From Nannocystis pusilla (lineage in GTDB: Bacteria; Myxococcota_A; Polyangia; Nannocystales; Nannocystaceae), in NCBI RefSeq assembly GCF_020073745.1, contig NZ_JAIRAU010000012.1, positions 1-64,000 of the forward strand: 64,000 bases of DNA, written 5' to 3'. The notes under the pieces are model-generated. The model searched no databases, had not been told where the DNA came from, and saw nothing but the letters and a program-made list of their open reading frames with translations. The position numbers and the translations under genes were made by a program. Numbering within the stretch: position 1 is the stretch's first letter; each line of letters starts with the position of its first letter. Shown in pieces: positions 19,371 through 26,478 of this stretch.

Positions 19371-20408
19371 TCAGGTGGGCGTCTGCAGCTCGGAGCGTCG
19401 ATTCGTGATCTGCACCAGCCGAGGCTGCGGGGACGTGAAAGCGACGTAGGGGCAGCCGGTCAGCTCCGGGTCGCGGGACTCCCAACCCTGCAGCCATGGG
19501 CGCAGCTGGGCGTTGTCGATCCGCACCCTCCCGTCGGGGAGGAGCTGCCCGATGGTGTTGGCCGGGTCCGACAGCGCCACCGTGCACTTGCCCAGGCGGC
19601 CGTCCGCACGCACGAGCAGCGAGTTGGCGCGGGCCGCATAACAGACCTCCTCCGGCTCGTACAACCGCTCCTCGGCGCCGCCCTCGGCGACGAGAGAGAC
19701 CAGCGCCGCGATCCGCGGATCGTCGGACTCGAGGACCTCCATCGCCGGATCGTTCGGGCCGCCGAGACGCACCACCCGCTTCAAGAACACGGTGAAGCGC
19801 GGATCGACGAGGAGGGTGTCGCGGACGAGCCGCAGGAAATCCGCCATGACCGGGATGTTCTCCGGCGTGAGGTGGATCCGCAGCATCACGTGCACGTCGG
19901 CCGGGGAGGCCCGGATCGACAGGAGGTTGGACCAGATCCGCTCGAAGGTCCCCTTGCCGTCGGCGCGCAGGCGGGTGCGGTCGTGGTGCTCGGCGGGGCC
20001 GTCGAGCGAGACCTGGTACCTCCGAATCCCCAGCCTCGCGAAGTGCTCGGCGACAGGCCCGTCGAGCAGGTAGCCGTTCGTGGTCATGTCGCTGTGATAG
20101 CGCAGGCCCTTGCACCGCTCCTGCGCCCGGAGCACGTGCGACGCGATATCTTCGATGATCGAACGCGCCAGCGTCGGCTCTCCGCCGAACCATGACAATT
20201 GCAGGTGCGACAATCCGTCGGCGCGGCGATCGATGAGCTTCTTGACGCCGCTCACCACCTCCGGCGCCATGCGCCCGATCGCAAAGTCCTCGTAGCAGTA
20301 GGTGCAGCGGAAGTTGCACTGCTCGGTCGGCAGCAGGATGAGCTGCAGCCGATCGGCCCGGACGGATGCGGTCAGCTGTTCGTCGAAGGACGACGGTTCC
20401 CCGGTCAT
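19371..20408 (-). CDS. Radical SAM peptide maturase with shortened SPASM-like tail
   Basis: A 345-residue enzyme. CNFRCTYCYE (Cys31, 35, 38) binds the radical-generating 4Fe-4S cluster; SWFGGEP and MTTNGYLL follow in the usual places, and VSLDGPAEHHD is the later barrel strand. The C-terminal region starts like a SPASM domain (CYAARANSLLVRADG, then KCTVAL), but the usual distal CxxC-x5-C cluster is missing; only GCPYVAF remains before the end. Its start lies 15 bases after the stop of the 67-residue three-Cys peptide gene, and its Shine-Dalgarno (AGGAGGG) touches that stop codon. This is the classic precursor-maturase layout. Likely reaction: radical cross-linking of the peptide core. Confidence 0.88.
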   Translation of the reverse strand: MTGEPSSFDEQLTASVRADRLQLILLPTEQCNFRCTYCYEDFAIGRMAPEVVSGVKKLIDRRADGLSHLQLSWFGGEPTLARSIIEDIASHVLRAQERCKGLRYHSDMTTNGYLLDGPVAEHFARLGIRRYQVSLDGPAEHHDRTRLRADGKGTFERIWSNLLSIRASPADVHVMLRIHLTPENIPVMADFLRLVRDTLLVDPRFTVFLKRVVRLGGPNDPAMEVLESDDPRIAALVSLVAEGGAEERLYEPEEVCYAARANSLLVRADGRLGKCTVALSDPANTIGQLLPDGRVRIDNAQLRPWLQGWESRDPELTGCPYVAFTSPQPRLVQITNRRSELQTPT

Positions 20409-20423
20409 GCCCGCACCGCCCTC

Positions 20424-20627
20424 CTATTTCGGGTGGCAGCCCGCGGCACAATTGCCGCCGTGGCAGTTGTTGACGACGCGCGGCGTGAGCTCGTCCTCGA
20501 GCCCCGTCAGCCTCATGGCGGCCGCGACTTGCTCGGCGATCGCTGGATTCCGGATGATCACCCTGCCTTCCTCGTCGAGGGCGAGGTCCGCGACCTGGAT
20601 GGTAATCATGAGCTTTTGATCGGCCAT
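20424..20627 (-). CDS. Candidate RiPP precursor peptide, three-Cys core
   Basis: A 67-residue peptide. The first 50 or so residues look like a leader (MADQKLMITIQVADLALDEE, then GRVIIRNPAIAEQVAAAMRL). The tail NNCHGGNCAAGCHPK is rich in Cys, His and Gly, with Cys55, Cys60 and Cys64. AGGAG lies 9 bases before the ATG. The radical SAM gene follows directly. Tail composition and context suggest thioether or other radical-made cross-links (sactipeptide- or ranthipeptide-like). No protease or exporter is adjacent. I do not recognise a named family. Confidence 0.75.
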   Translation of the reverse strand: MADQKLMITIQVADLALDEEGRVIIRNPAIAEQVAAAMRLTGLEDELTPRVVNNCHGGNCAAGCHPK

Positions 20628-20702
20628 TTTCGTGCTCCTGCTGCTCGGTTTCCGCGCGTGCGCGTGCCGCCGCCGCATCGGTCGTTCGACGCGGCAGTCG
20701 CT

Positions 20703-20737
20703 CGCTCGGGCCGATACAGTAGTGTATGACCCGAGCG
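20703..20737 (-). promoter_or_regulatory. Compound hairpin upstream of the RiPP pair
   Basis: CGCTCGGG and CCCGAGCG (20703-20710 and 20730-20737) enclose a second dyad, ATACA-GTAG-TGTAT (20714-20727), giving one long interrupted stem. It lies 76-110 bases before the precursor start, in the 325-base gap after the PAS-STAS gene on the same strand. No T-run follows. It may end transcription of the PAS-STAS gene or act as an operator for the peptide. The rest of the gap shows no gene. Confidence 0.45.
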
Positions 20738-20952
20738 TGCGAGGGGCCGCGAGGACGAGGTGGAGCGGCCCGACCGGCCAACCGGATGGTTCGCTGTTCG
20801 TCGATATGGAATCGCAGGAGACGGCGCGAATGCGCAGGGCCCGCTCCGGCGATGACGCCGTGACAGGGCGCGCGGATCCGTGCGAAGCGCAAATGTGCTC
20901 ACGGGGCCCCGGTCTGTTCGACCCGGCGCATTCGCTTGCCGGTCGATCGGCC

Positions 20953-22068
20953 TCAGGAGTGCGGACGGGAGGCGCGATCGAGGCGTGCGATGCAATGCGT
21001 GAGGGCGTCGCGGAGCTTGCCGAACACGGCCACGCGCGAGAGGTCGACGCCGAGGGACACGATCGTCTGGGCGATGGTCGGGTGAATGCCGGTGAGGATG
21101 CCCTCCGCGCCGAGCAGACGGATCGCCTGGATCATGCGGATCAGGTGGCCCGCCGTGCCGGTGTCGACGACCTCGACGCCGGTGAGGTCGAGGATCGCGT
21201 ACTTCGCCCGCGTGCGTGTGACCGCCTGCAGCAGGTTGTCCATGATCTCGGCGGTGCGGACGGTGTCGACGAGGCCGACGATCGGCAGGGTGAGCACGCC
21301 GTCCCACACCTCGATGATCGGCGTCGAGAGCTCGCGGATCACCTGCTGCTGGCGCTCGACGAGCTCGAGCTTGGCCCGCAGCTCGATCTCGTTGCGCTTG
21401 GTCTCGGTGACGTCGAGCGACACCGAGATCATCGACAGCTCGTCGTCCTGGACCGGGATGGCCCAGCTGAGCCAGTGGAGGCCGTAGACCTCCGACGACA
21501 TCGCCAGCTGCGCCTCGCCGTTCATCGCCCTGCGCGTGGACTCGGCCTCCGCGCCGCTGAACAGATCGAAGTAGTTCTGGCCGACGAATTGATTGGGGGT
21601 GAGCCCGACGGTCTGCAGCGCCTTGCCCTGCTGAAACGCGAAGTTGCCCTGCTTGTCGATCGAGCACACCACGAGCTCGAGGTGGTCGAGGAGCGTGCCG
21701 AGCATCTTCGACTCGATGCCGCGGCGGCGATACTCTCGCTCGCGCGTCGTGATGTCGTGGCCGTACAGCGTGGCGCCGACGACCCGACCGTCGTCGTCGC
21801 GCGTCACCTCCCACCAAACCTCGAGGTACAGGTCGTCGTCGGGCCGAGCGATCCGCCGCACCTCGGGTTCTTCGCTATCCGCGACCAGGAGCGCCGCCCA
21901 GGCCTCGGGCTCGCCGACCACGGGGACGAGCTCCCCGAGGGGTCGACCGACCGCCTCGGCAGCGCCGATCCCAAACACGCGTTCGGCTCGCCGGTTCCAG
22001 CCGAGGACTCGAAGAACGGCGTCCACTTCGACCGTGACGTGAGGGGCGTTGCTGCTGCGATCGTTCAC
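20953..22068 (-). CDS. PAS-PAS-STAS regulatory protein (RsbR-like)
   Basis: A 371-residue protein. Two PAS-like domains come first (VTVEVDAVLRVLGWNRRAERVFG to about residue 125, then LDHLELVVCSIDKQGNFAFQQG, ending with SVSLDVTETKR). A coiled linker (ELRAKLELVERQQQVIRELS) follows, then a STAS domain with IIEVWDGVLTLPIVGLVD, AILDLTGVEVVDTGTAGHL and LLGAEGILTGIHPTIAQTI. This is the architecture of stressosome RsbR-type sensors; the Thr at the STAS phosphorylation position is visible in TGTAGH. The GTG at 22068 is favoured, though a GTG at 22140 with nearby GGGAG is possible. The input signal is unknown. Confidence 0.8.
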   Translation of the reverse strand: MNDRSSNAPHVTVEVDAVLRVLGWNRRAERVFGIGAAEAVGRPLGELVPVVGEPEAWAALLVADSEEPEVRRIARPDDDLYLEVWWEVTRDDDGRVVGATLYGHDITTREREYRRRGIESKMLGTLLDHLELVVCSIDKQGNFAFQQGKALQTVGLTPNQFVGQNYFDLFSGAEAESTRRAMNGEAQLAMSSEVYGLHWLSWAIPVQDDELSMISVSLDVTETKRNEIELRAKLELVERQQQVIRELSTPIIEVWDGVLTLPIVGLVDTVRTAEIMDNLLQAVTRTRAKYAILDLTGVEVVDTGTAGHLIRMIQAIRLLGAEGILTGIHPTIAQTIVSLGVDLSRVAVFGKLRDALTHCIARLDRASRPHS

Positions 22069-22159
22069 GGGGGCAGGATACCCAGGCCTTGGGGGGAATG
22101 TCCCCCCTCCGCGGTTGCCGAACCCGCCGGGTGAGCGCACGTGCTCCCGTGTCGCTCAT

Positions 22160-22181
22160 GACATGTCGTAAGAGACAGGTA
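22160..22181 (-). repeat. GACATGTC-type palindromic element, copy A
   Basis: A 22-base imperfect palindrome running from GACATGTC to AGACAGGTA. It shares 18 of 22 bases with the copy at 23567-23588. It lies in the gap upstream of the PAS-STAS gene, which otherwise (22141-22402) shows no gene. Confidence 0.6.
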
Positions 22182-22402
22182 GAACAGGTTCGGCGCGGGC
22201 GCGCGCGCGAGCGAACATGACCCTTGGGCCAGCCAACTCGCCGCGAGGCCTGATTCGTCGGCCTCGGTCGCGGCTCCGCTTCCGCGCGTACGAGCGTGTC
22301 ACACCGGTCTGCGAGAGGGGCGGTGCGCGCGCTGCGGCGCGAGCATGAGGCCGGGCCGGGGCGATCGCATCGCACGGAGGCGCCTCGACGCGCGGCTCGG
22401 CG

Positions 22403-23524
22403 TCACAGGCAGGTGGCGCCCGACAACGTGTTGCCGTTGACGGTCGCGGGGTCGCATTGCCCGCCGGGGCCGCAGTCGTTGTCGCCGTTGCACTCGCCGC
22501 AGACGCCGAACTCGAACAGGCCCATGACGCTGGCCACGCCGCAGCGTCCGGAGGCGCAAGCTTCGTCGCTGGCGCAGCCGCCGTTGTCGGGCACCGAGCC
22601 GACCGCGACGCAGTCGAAGCGCCCGGTGAACAAACCGATGTTGTACGTGGGCGCGCACACGGGCGTCTGCGCCGGGCAGTCGGCGTCGGTCTCGCACTCG
22701 CCGCAGGTCGAGACGGTGAGGAGACCGGGCGCCTCGATCACCGTGCCGCAGATGTCATTGGTGGGGTCGTTGCAAACGGCGTCGGACATGCAACCATCGC
22801 CGGGTCCGCCGTCGTTGCACATTGCGCTCCCGCCGGCGATCGGATTGGCTGCAGAGCAGCCGCCGCCGTCGCAGTCGGCGTCGACGAGGCACTCGCTGCA
22901 CCGACCGCCGAGCGCCGGGACGAGGAAGCACTTGCCCGAGAGGCAGCCGCAGCCGCTGGGATCGGTGCACTCGCCGCCGTTGGGCTGACCCGGCGGATCG
23001 CCGCACGGGCCGCCGCTGGTGGTCATCGTGGTGACGGGGGGGTCGTCGGAGGTCGAGGTGGTCTCGCCCCCGCTGGTCGTAGGTCCGGTGGTGCCCGTCG
23101 GCTCGCCGGTGGTATCGACGGCGCCGCTGCTGCACGCCGGCTCGTTCGGGTACAGGCTCGCCAGGCTCGTGAGGCCCGAGGCGCAGCTCTCGACGCAGGC
23201 CTGCGCGACCTCGGGGGGGCTCTGCCAGCACGTGCCGTCGGGGCCCAGGGTCATCTCGATGTCGGGGAGGGCGTCGGGCATGACGGCGGCGACGCACGCG
23301 AGGTACTGCGCGCAGGCGCCGTGACCGGGGCCGCCGGTCTCGCTCGTGCCGCTGCTCGTGCTCGTGGGATCGTCGGGCGGATCGCCGCCGGGACCGCCAG
23401 GAGGCCCGGCCGTCGGCATGCCGGTGGCAGAGTCGAGTGGATCCCTGTCGGAGCCGCAGGCCGCGAGCGCGAGGGTGGTGAACAGCGCGCACGTCAGCGC
23501 GCGGCGAGGAGCGGACAGGATCAT
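22403..23524 (-). CDS. Cys-rich lipoprotein with Thr-rich linkers
   Basis: A 373-residue lipoprotein with the lipobox LALAAC. Gly/Pro/Thr-rich linkers alternate with Cys-rich segments. The N-terminal part has CAQYLACVAAVMP, ACVESCASGL and a central TTGEPTGTTGPTTSGGETTS linker. The C-terminal half repeats units such as CSECLVDADCDGG, CGECETDADCPAQTPVC, CASDEACASGRC and CGECNGDNDCGPGGQC. Such C-x2-C-x4-D-C repeats are common in surface proteins of Nannocystis-type bacteria and are probably disulfide-bonded. No enzymatic motif is seen. Likely surface adhesin or structural protein; its exact role is unknown. Confidence 0.8.
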   Translation of the reverse strand: MILSAPRRALTCALFTTLALAACGSDRDPLDSATGMPTAGPPGGPGGDPPDDPTSTSSGTSETGGPGHGACAQYLACVAAVMPDALPDIEMTLGPDGTCWQSPPEVAQACVESCASGLTSLASLYPNEPACSSGAVDTTGEPTGTTGPTTSGGETTSTSDDPPVTTMTTSGGPCGDPPGQPNGGECTDPSGCGCLSGKCFLVPALGGRCSECLVDADCDGGGCSAANPIAGGSAMCNDGGPGDGCMSDAVCNDPTNDICGTVIEAPGLLTVSTCGECETDADCPAQTPVCAPTYNIGLFTGRFDCVAVGSVPDNGGCASDEACASGRCGVASVMGLFEFGVCGECNGDNDCGPGGQCDPATVNGNTLSGATCL

Positions 23525-23566
23525 GCGCGAGGTGTAACAGAATCCGCGGGCGCCGACAATCGGAGG

Positions 23567-23588
23567 CAAATGTCTGAAGAGACAGGTA
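23567..23588 (-). repeat. GACATGTC-type palindromic element, copy B
   Basis: Within it TGTCT-GAAG-AGACA is a perfect small hairpin. It sits 43 bases upstream of the Cys-rich lipoprotein start and matches copy A at 18 of 22 positions. Confidence 0.6.
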
Positions 23589-23774
23589 CTGAGCGGCGCC
23601 TGGCGGCGGCGCTCGGCGAGAAGAAGTCGAGATCGTGCGGGTCGGGGCGAAGGTCCGCTGCAGCTCGCACGCGCGGGCGGCGGTCGCATGCATAGAGCGC
23701 CGGCGGCCGGTTGGACGCGTGTCGGCAATGGAGCCGGTATTGGTCGGTGCGTGGACTGTATTGCAGCAGTGTCC

Positions 23775-23815
23775 ACTACGAGCTTGGAACTACGGGCTGG
23801 AACTACGAGCTTGGA
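23775..23815 (+). repeat. Three tandem copies of ACTACGRGCTKGGA
   Basis: Copies at 23775-23788, 23789-23801 and 23802-23815 are nearly identical 13-14-mers. They lie in the 600-base gap between two lipoprotein genes. No function is apparent. Confidence 0.65.
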
Positions 23816-23876
23816 GCCTCCTCGTGGCCGGAGCCGGTCTGGCCGGAGCGATGGCGGGGAGCCTCATCGTGGCACC

Positions 23877-24029
23877 GATGTCTGGCCGCCCTACGTGCAG
23901 GCCGGGCCGATCAACGGGTTCACCAGCGCGGCGATGCTCGGCAACGGGATCGGGGTCGCGGGGTTCTTCGCGGTCGGGCGGCAATCGTGCCAGCGGGCGC
24001 GGCCCGCTCACCTCGTGGTCTCGTGGTAG
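23877..24029 (+). pseudogene. Possible C-terminal remnant of an unknown gene
   Basis: For about 50 codons up to a TAG this frame uses G or C at over 90 percent of third positions, like true genes here. It reads DVWPPYVQAG, then PINGFTSAAMLGNGIGVAGF and FAVGRQ, which looks like a folded-protein segment. There is no proper start; the frame degenerates into the tandem repeats upstream. I do not recognise the parent family. The rest of 23589-24114 shows no gene. Confidence 0.35.
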
Positions 24030-24123
24030 CGGCCGCGACCTCGCAGGCGGATCACGGGAAATGTGCCGGAGTCCGTCGCAGGTCCGATTGGCGCGGGGCG
24101 TGGACGCGTGCTACATGCCAGGG

Positions 24124-24933
24124 ATGCGTTGGGTCTATTCATATCTCGTTCTCGCGCTCTTCGTCGCCTGCGGGGGCGAATCCGTACACCAGGATCCCGG
24201 CACCGGCGGCGAGCCGGCGGGCGATACCTCGTCGAGCACGACAGGCGCCGCCGAACCCACCAGCACGGCGTCGGCGGCCTCCGAGAGCGCCGGGCCGAAC
24301 AACGCCGAGGAGTCGACGACCGGCGATTCGAGCACGACGGCGTTCACCGCGACCGAGGCGCTCGACACCGACGGTACTGTCGGTGCGAGCACGACGCAGT
24401 CCTCGGGCGACACCGACGATACGGCCGGTCCGGCCGAGACGGAGTCCGCGGGCGCCAGCGATCCATCCGACACGGAGACGGGGACGGGCGGCGATCCGCA
24501 GGCGTGCGTGGGCGCGGCGAGCCCGGTCAGCGCCGAGATGATCGCGTATCTCGACTCGCAGATCGGCAACCCCGGCGGCGAACCGGAGCTGCTCCACGTC
24601 CGCTTCTCCAGCCAGAGCTTCACCTGCGCCGATCCGCACGGCGAGCTCGCGTGCGGCCACAACTGGGAGGTGGCGCTGCAGATCCCGGCGGAGTTCCAGG
24701 TCCCCGGCGTCTACGCCCTGGCGGACGGCCAGGTCCACGCGAGCGCCCACGCGAACGGCGGGGGCGGCGACGACGTGTGCGAGGAGGCCGACGGCGCGGT
24801 GACCGGCACCCTCGAGATCGACGCCGTCGAAGACGGGGCCGTCACCGGCCGACTCTGCCACCTGCGAGCGTTCTTGCTCGAGGGGCCGATCGTGCTCGAC
24901 GGCACGTTCGTCGCGCCGCGCTGCCCGCAGTGA
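24124..24933 (+). CDS. Lipoprotein with Ser/Thr-rich linker and a GTFVAPRC-type terminal domain
   Basis: A 269-residue lipoprotein. MRWVYSYLVLALFVAC is a short lipoprotein signal. Residues of about 20-125 are a Ser/Thr/Glu linker. The C-terminal domain of about 145 residues begins near ACVGAASPVSAEMIAYLDS and contains five or six Cys. It ends LDGTFVAPRCPQ, closely like the two lipoproteins at 37.6-38.7 kb (GGFRAPRC and GGFLAPTC), so these form a small paralogous family. The ATG at 24124 is preferred; another at 24115 would add three residues. It precedes a beta-barrel-like protein/sigma module. Function is unknown. Confidence 0.75.
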   Translation: MRWVYSYLVLALFVACGGESVHQDPGTGGEPAGDTSSSTTGAAEPTSTASAASESAGPNNAEESTTGDSSTTAFTATEALDTDGTVGASTTQSSGDTDDTAGPAETESAGASDPSDTETGTGGDPQACVGAASPVSAEMIAYLDSQIGNPGGEPELLHVRFSSQSFTCADPHGELACGHNWEVALQIPAEFQVPGVYALADGQVHASAHANGGGGDDVCEEADGAVTGTLEIDAVEDGAVTGRLCHLRAFLLEGPIVLDGTFVAPRCPQ

Positions 24934-24942
24934 GGCGAATCC

Positions 24943-24977
24943 GCGGAGCGCCGCCGATTCATGCGACGGCGCTCCGC
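24943..24977 (+). terminator. 11-bp perfect-stem hairpin after the lipoprotein gene
   Basis: GCGGAGCGCCG (24943-24953) and CGGCGCTCCGC (24967-24977) form a perfect stem with a 13-base loop, starting 10 bases after the stop codon. There is no clear T-run, but the position strongly suggests a transcript end. Confidence 0.6.
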
Positions 24978-25318
24978 TGCTCGGTGAGTTGGGTGAGGTG
25001 GACGAGCGCGGCGGAGACTGACGGGAATGTCATGGATGTACTTTGGGTCAGGTGATGGATAAAGCGGTGTGACCGCGGGAGGCCGAGAGGTGTTTCACCG
25101 GCGCCGCTCGAGGCCGTGGACCGCGTGCGTGCGGGCTGCTCGCTCGAACGTTTCATGGGCCTCGGGTCGGTCGACCCGCATGATCCTGCAGTCGCCGGGC
25201 GGGGGCGGGTGCTGTCGTGACCGCGCATGCTTCGCGCGAGCCGGGTCACGACGGGCGATGAAACCGACGATACGACGGGCGTCGTCGTCGGGGTCCGTCG
25301 CCGCGTCGGGATCGTTTC
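24978..25318. other. Intergenic stretch, no gene seen
   Basis: This lies between the hairpin and the first barrel-like gene. No frame with convincing codon use or start was found. A promoter for the sigma module should lie here, but no clear -35/-10 pair could be picked out. Confidence 0.4.
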
Positions 25319-26440
25319 GTGCTATGGTCCCCGTTCCTCGCGATGCCAATCATCACAGTCCTCGCCGGCCTTCTCGCCGTGCAAGTGCCCGAGCCGCCGG
25401 CGGCCGGACTGGTGTGGGAGGCGCCGCGCGGCTGTCCGGGGCGCGAGGAGCTGCTGGCGGCGGTCGAGCGCCGGCTCGGGCGGGCCTTCGCCGGTGAGGT
25501 CGAGGTCGAGGCCCGGGTCTCGCTGTACCCCGAGGCTCCGCGCTATCGCCTGACGCTGCGGATCGCCACGCGCGGTCGCGGGGCGACCCGCACGCTGACG
25601 TCGCAGCGGTGCGCGGCCCTCGTCGACGCGACGGCGCTGCTGGTGGCGACCGCGGCGCGGCGCGAGGCCGGGGTGGCCGCGGCGGCCGGCGTGGAGTCGC
25701 CGCCGCCCCGGCCGCCCGCGGACGCGGCGGGCGAGGTCGAGATCGGAGAGGCGGCCGAGCTGTCGCCCGAGACGGAGCCCGGGCCCGAACCCACGCCCGC
25801 GCCGCAGGGGCCGGGGGCGCCGGAAGCGGCCATGGAGATCGAGATGGCGGGCCCGCTGTCGGGCGAGCCGGTGAGCTCGGAGACCCCGCTGCAGGCACCT
25901 GGACGGCCGCGGCGGCGGCTCGGCGGGGCGCTGAGGGTTCAGGGCGGGCCGGAGTACGGGGCGCTTCCAGGCGTCTCCGGGGCGGTCATGCTGGCGGGGG
26001 GCCTGCTGTGGCGGCGGGCGCGGCTGGAGCTGCGCGGCACGTTCCTCTCCCCGCGCACGAAGGCGCTGCAGCCGGAAGGCGAGCTGCGGGCGTTCGCGGG
26101 CATGGGCGCGGCGCTCGGCTGCGGGCGGCTGGGCCCGCGGCGGGTCGAAATCCCGCTGTGCGGCGGGCTCGAGGTGGGCGGTGTGCGTGGGATCGCGCAG
26201 GGGGTGGTCGGGGCGCGCAGCACGACCGGGCTCTGGCTGGCGGTCGTGGCCTCGGCCGGCGTGGCCGTGGCCGTGCACCCGCGGGTGCGCGTGGGCGCGG
26301 CGCTCGAAGGCGTCGCGGGGATCCTGGTGCCGGGCTTCGAGCTGCGCGACCCTGGGCCGCCGGTGCCGCTCTTCGCGTCGTCCCGGATCTCGGGCCGGCT
26401 GCTGTTCGCGGTGGAGCTGCGATTTCGTGACCCGCGGTGA
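25319..26440 (+). CDS. Putative outer-membrane beta-barrel-like protein of sigma module 1
   Basis: A 373-residue exported protein. A hydrophobic N-terminus (PFLAMPIITVLAGLLAVQ) is followed by a periplasmic domain of about 100 residues (GLVWEAPRGCPGREELLAAV), a Pro/Glu-rich linker, and a C-terminal half of about 175 residues with alternating beta strands (LRVQGGPEYGALPGVSG, FELRDPGPPVPLF, LLFAVELRFRDPR). It is clearly paralogous to the truncated gene at 63381-64000 (GGPEYGA, PLCGGxExGGVRG and LRDPGP shared). Its stop overlaps a GTG of the sigma gene, so they form one operon. Start may be GTG 25319 or ATG 25343. Confidence 0.65.
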   Translation: MLWSPFLAMPIITVLAGLLAVQVPEPPAAGLVWEAPRGCPGREELLAAVERRLGRAFAGEVEVEARVSLYPEAPRYRLTLRIATRGRGATRTLTSQRCAALVDATALLVATAARREAGVAAAAGVESPPPRPPADAAGEVEIGEAAELSPETEPGPEPTPAPQGPGAPEAAMEIEMAGPLSGEPVSSETPLQAPGRPRRRLGGALRVQGGPEYGALPGVSGAVMLAGGLLWRRARLELRGTFLSPRTKALQPEGELRAFAGMGAALGCGRLGPRRVEIPLCGGLEVGGVRGIAQGVVGARSTTGLWLAVVASAGVAVAVHPRVRVGAALEGVAGILVPGFELRDPGPPVPLFASSRISGRLLFAVELRFRDPR

Positions 26441-26478
26441 CGGAAGTCAGGGCCGCCGGAGAATCGAACCAACAGGTG

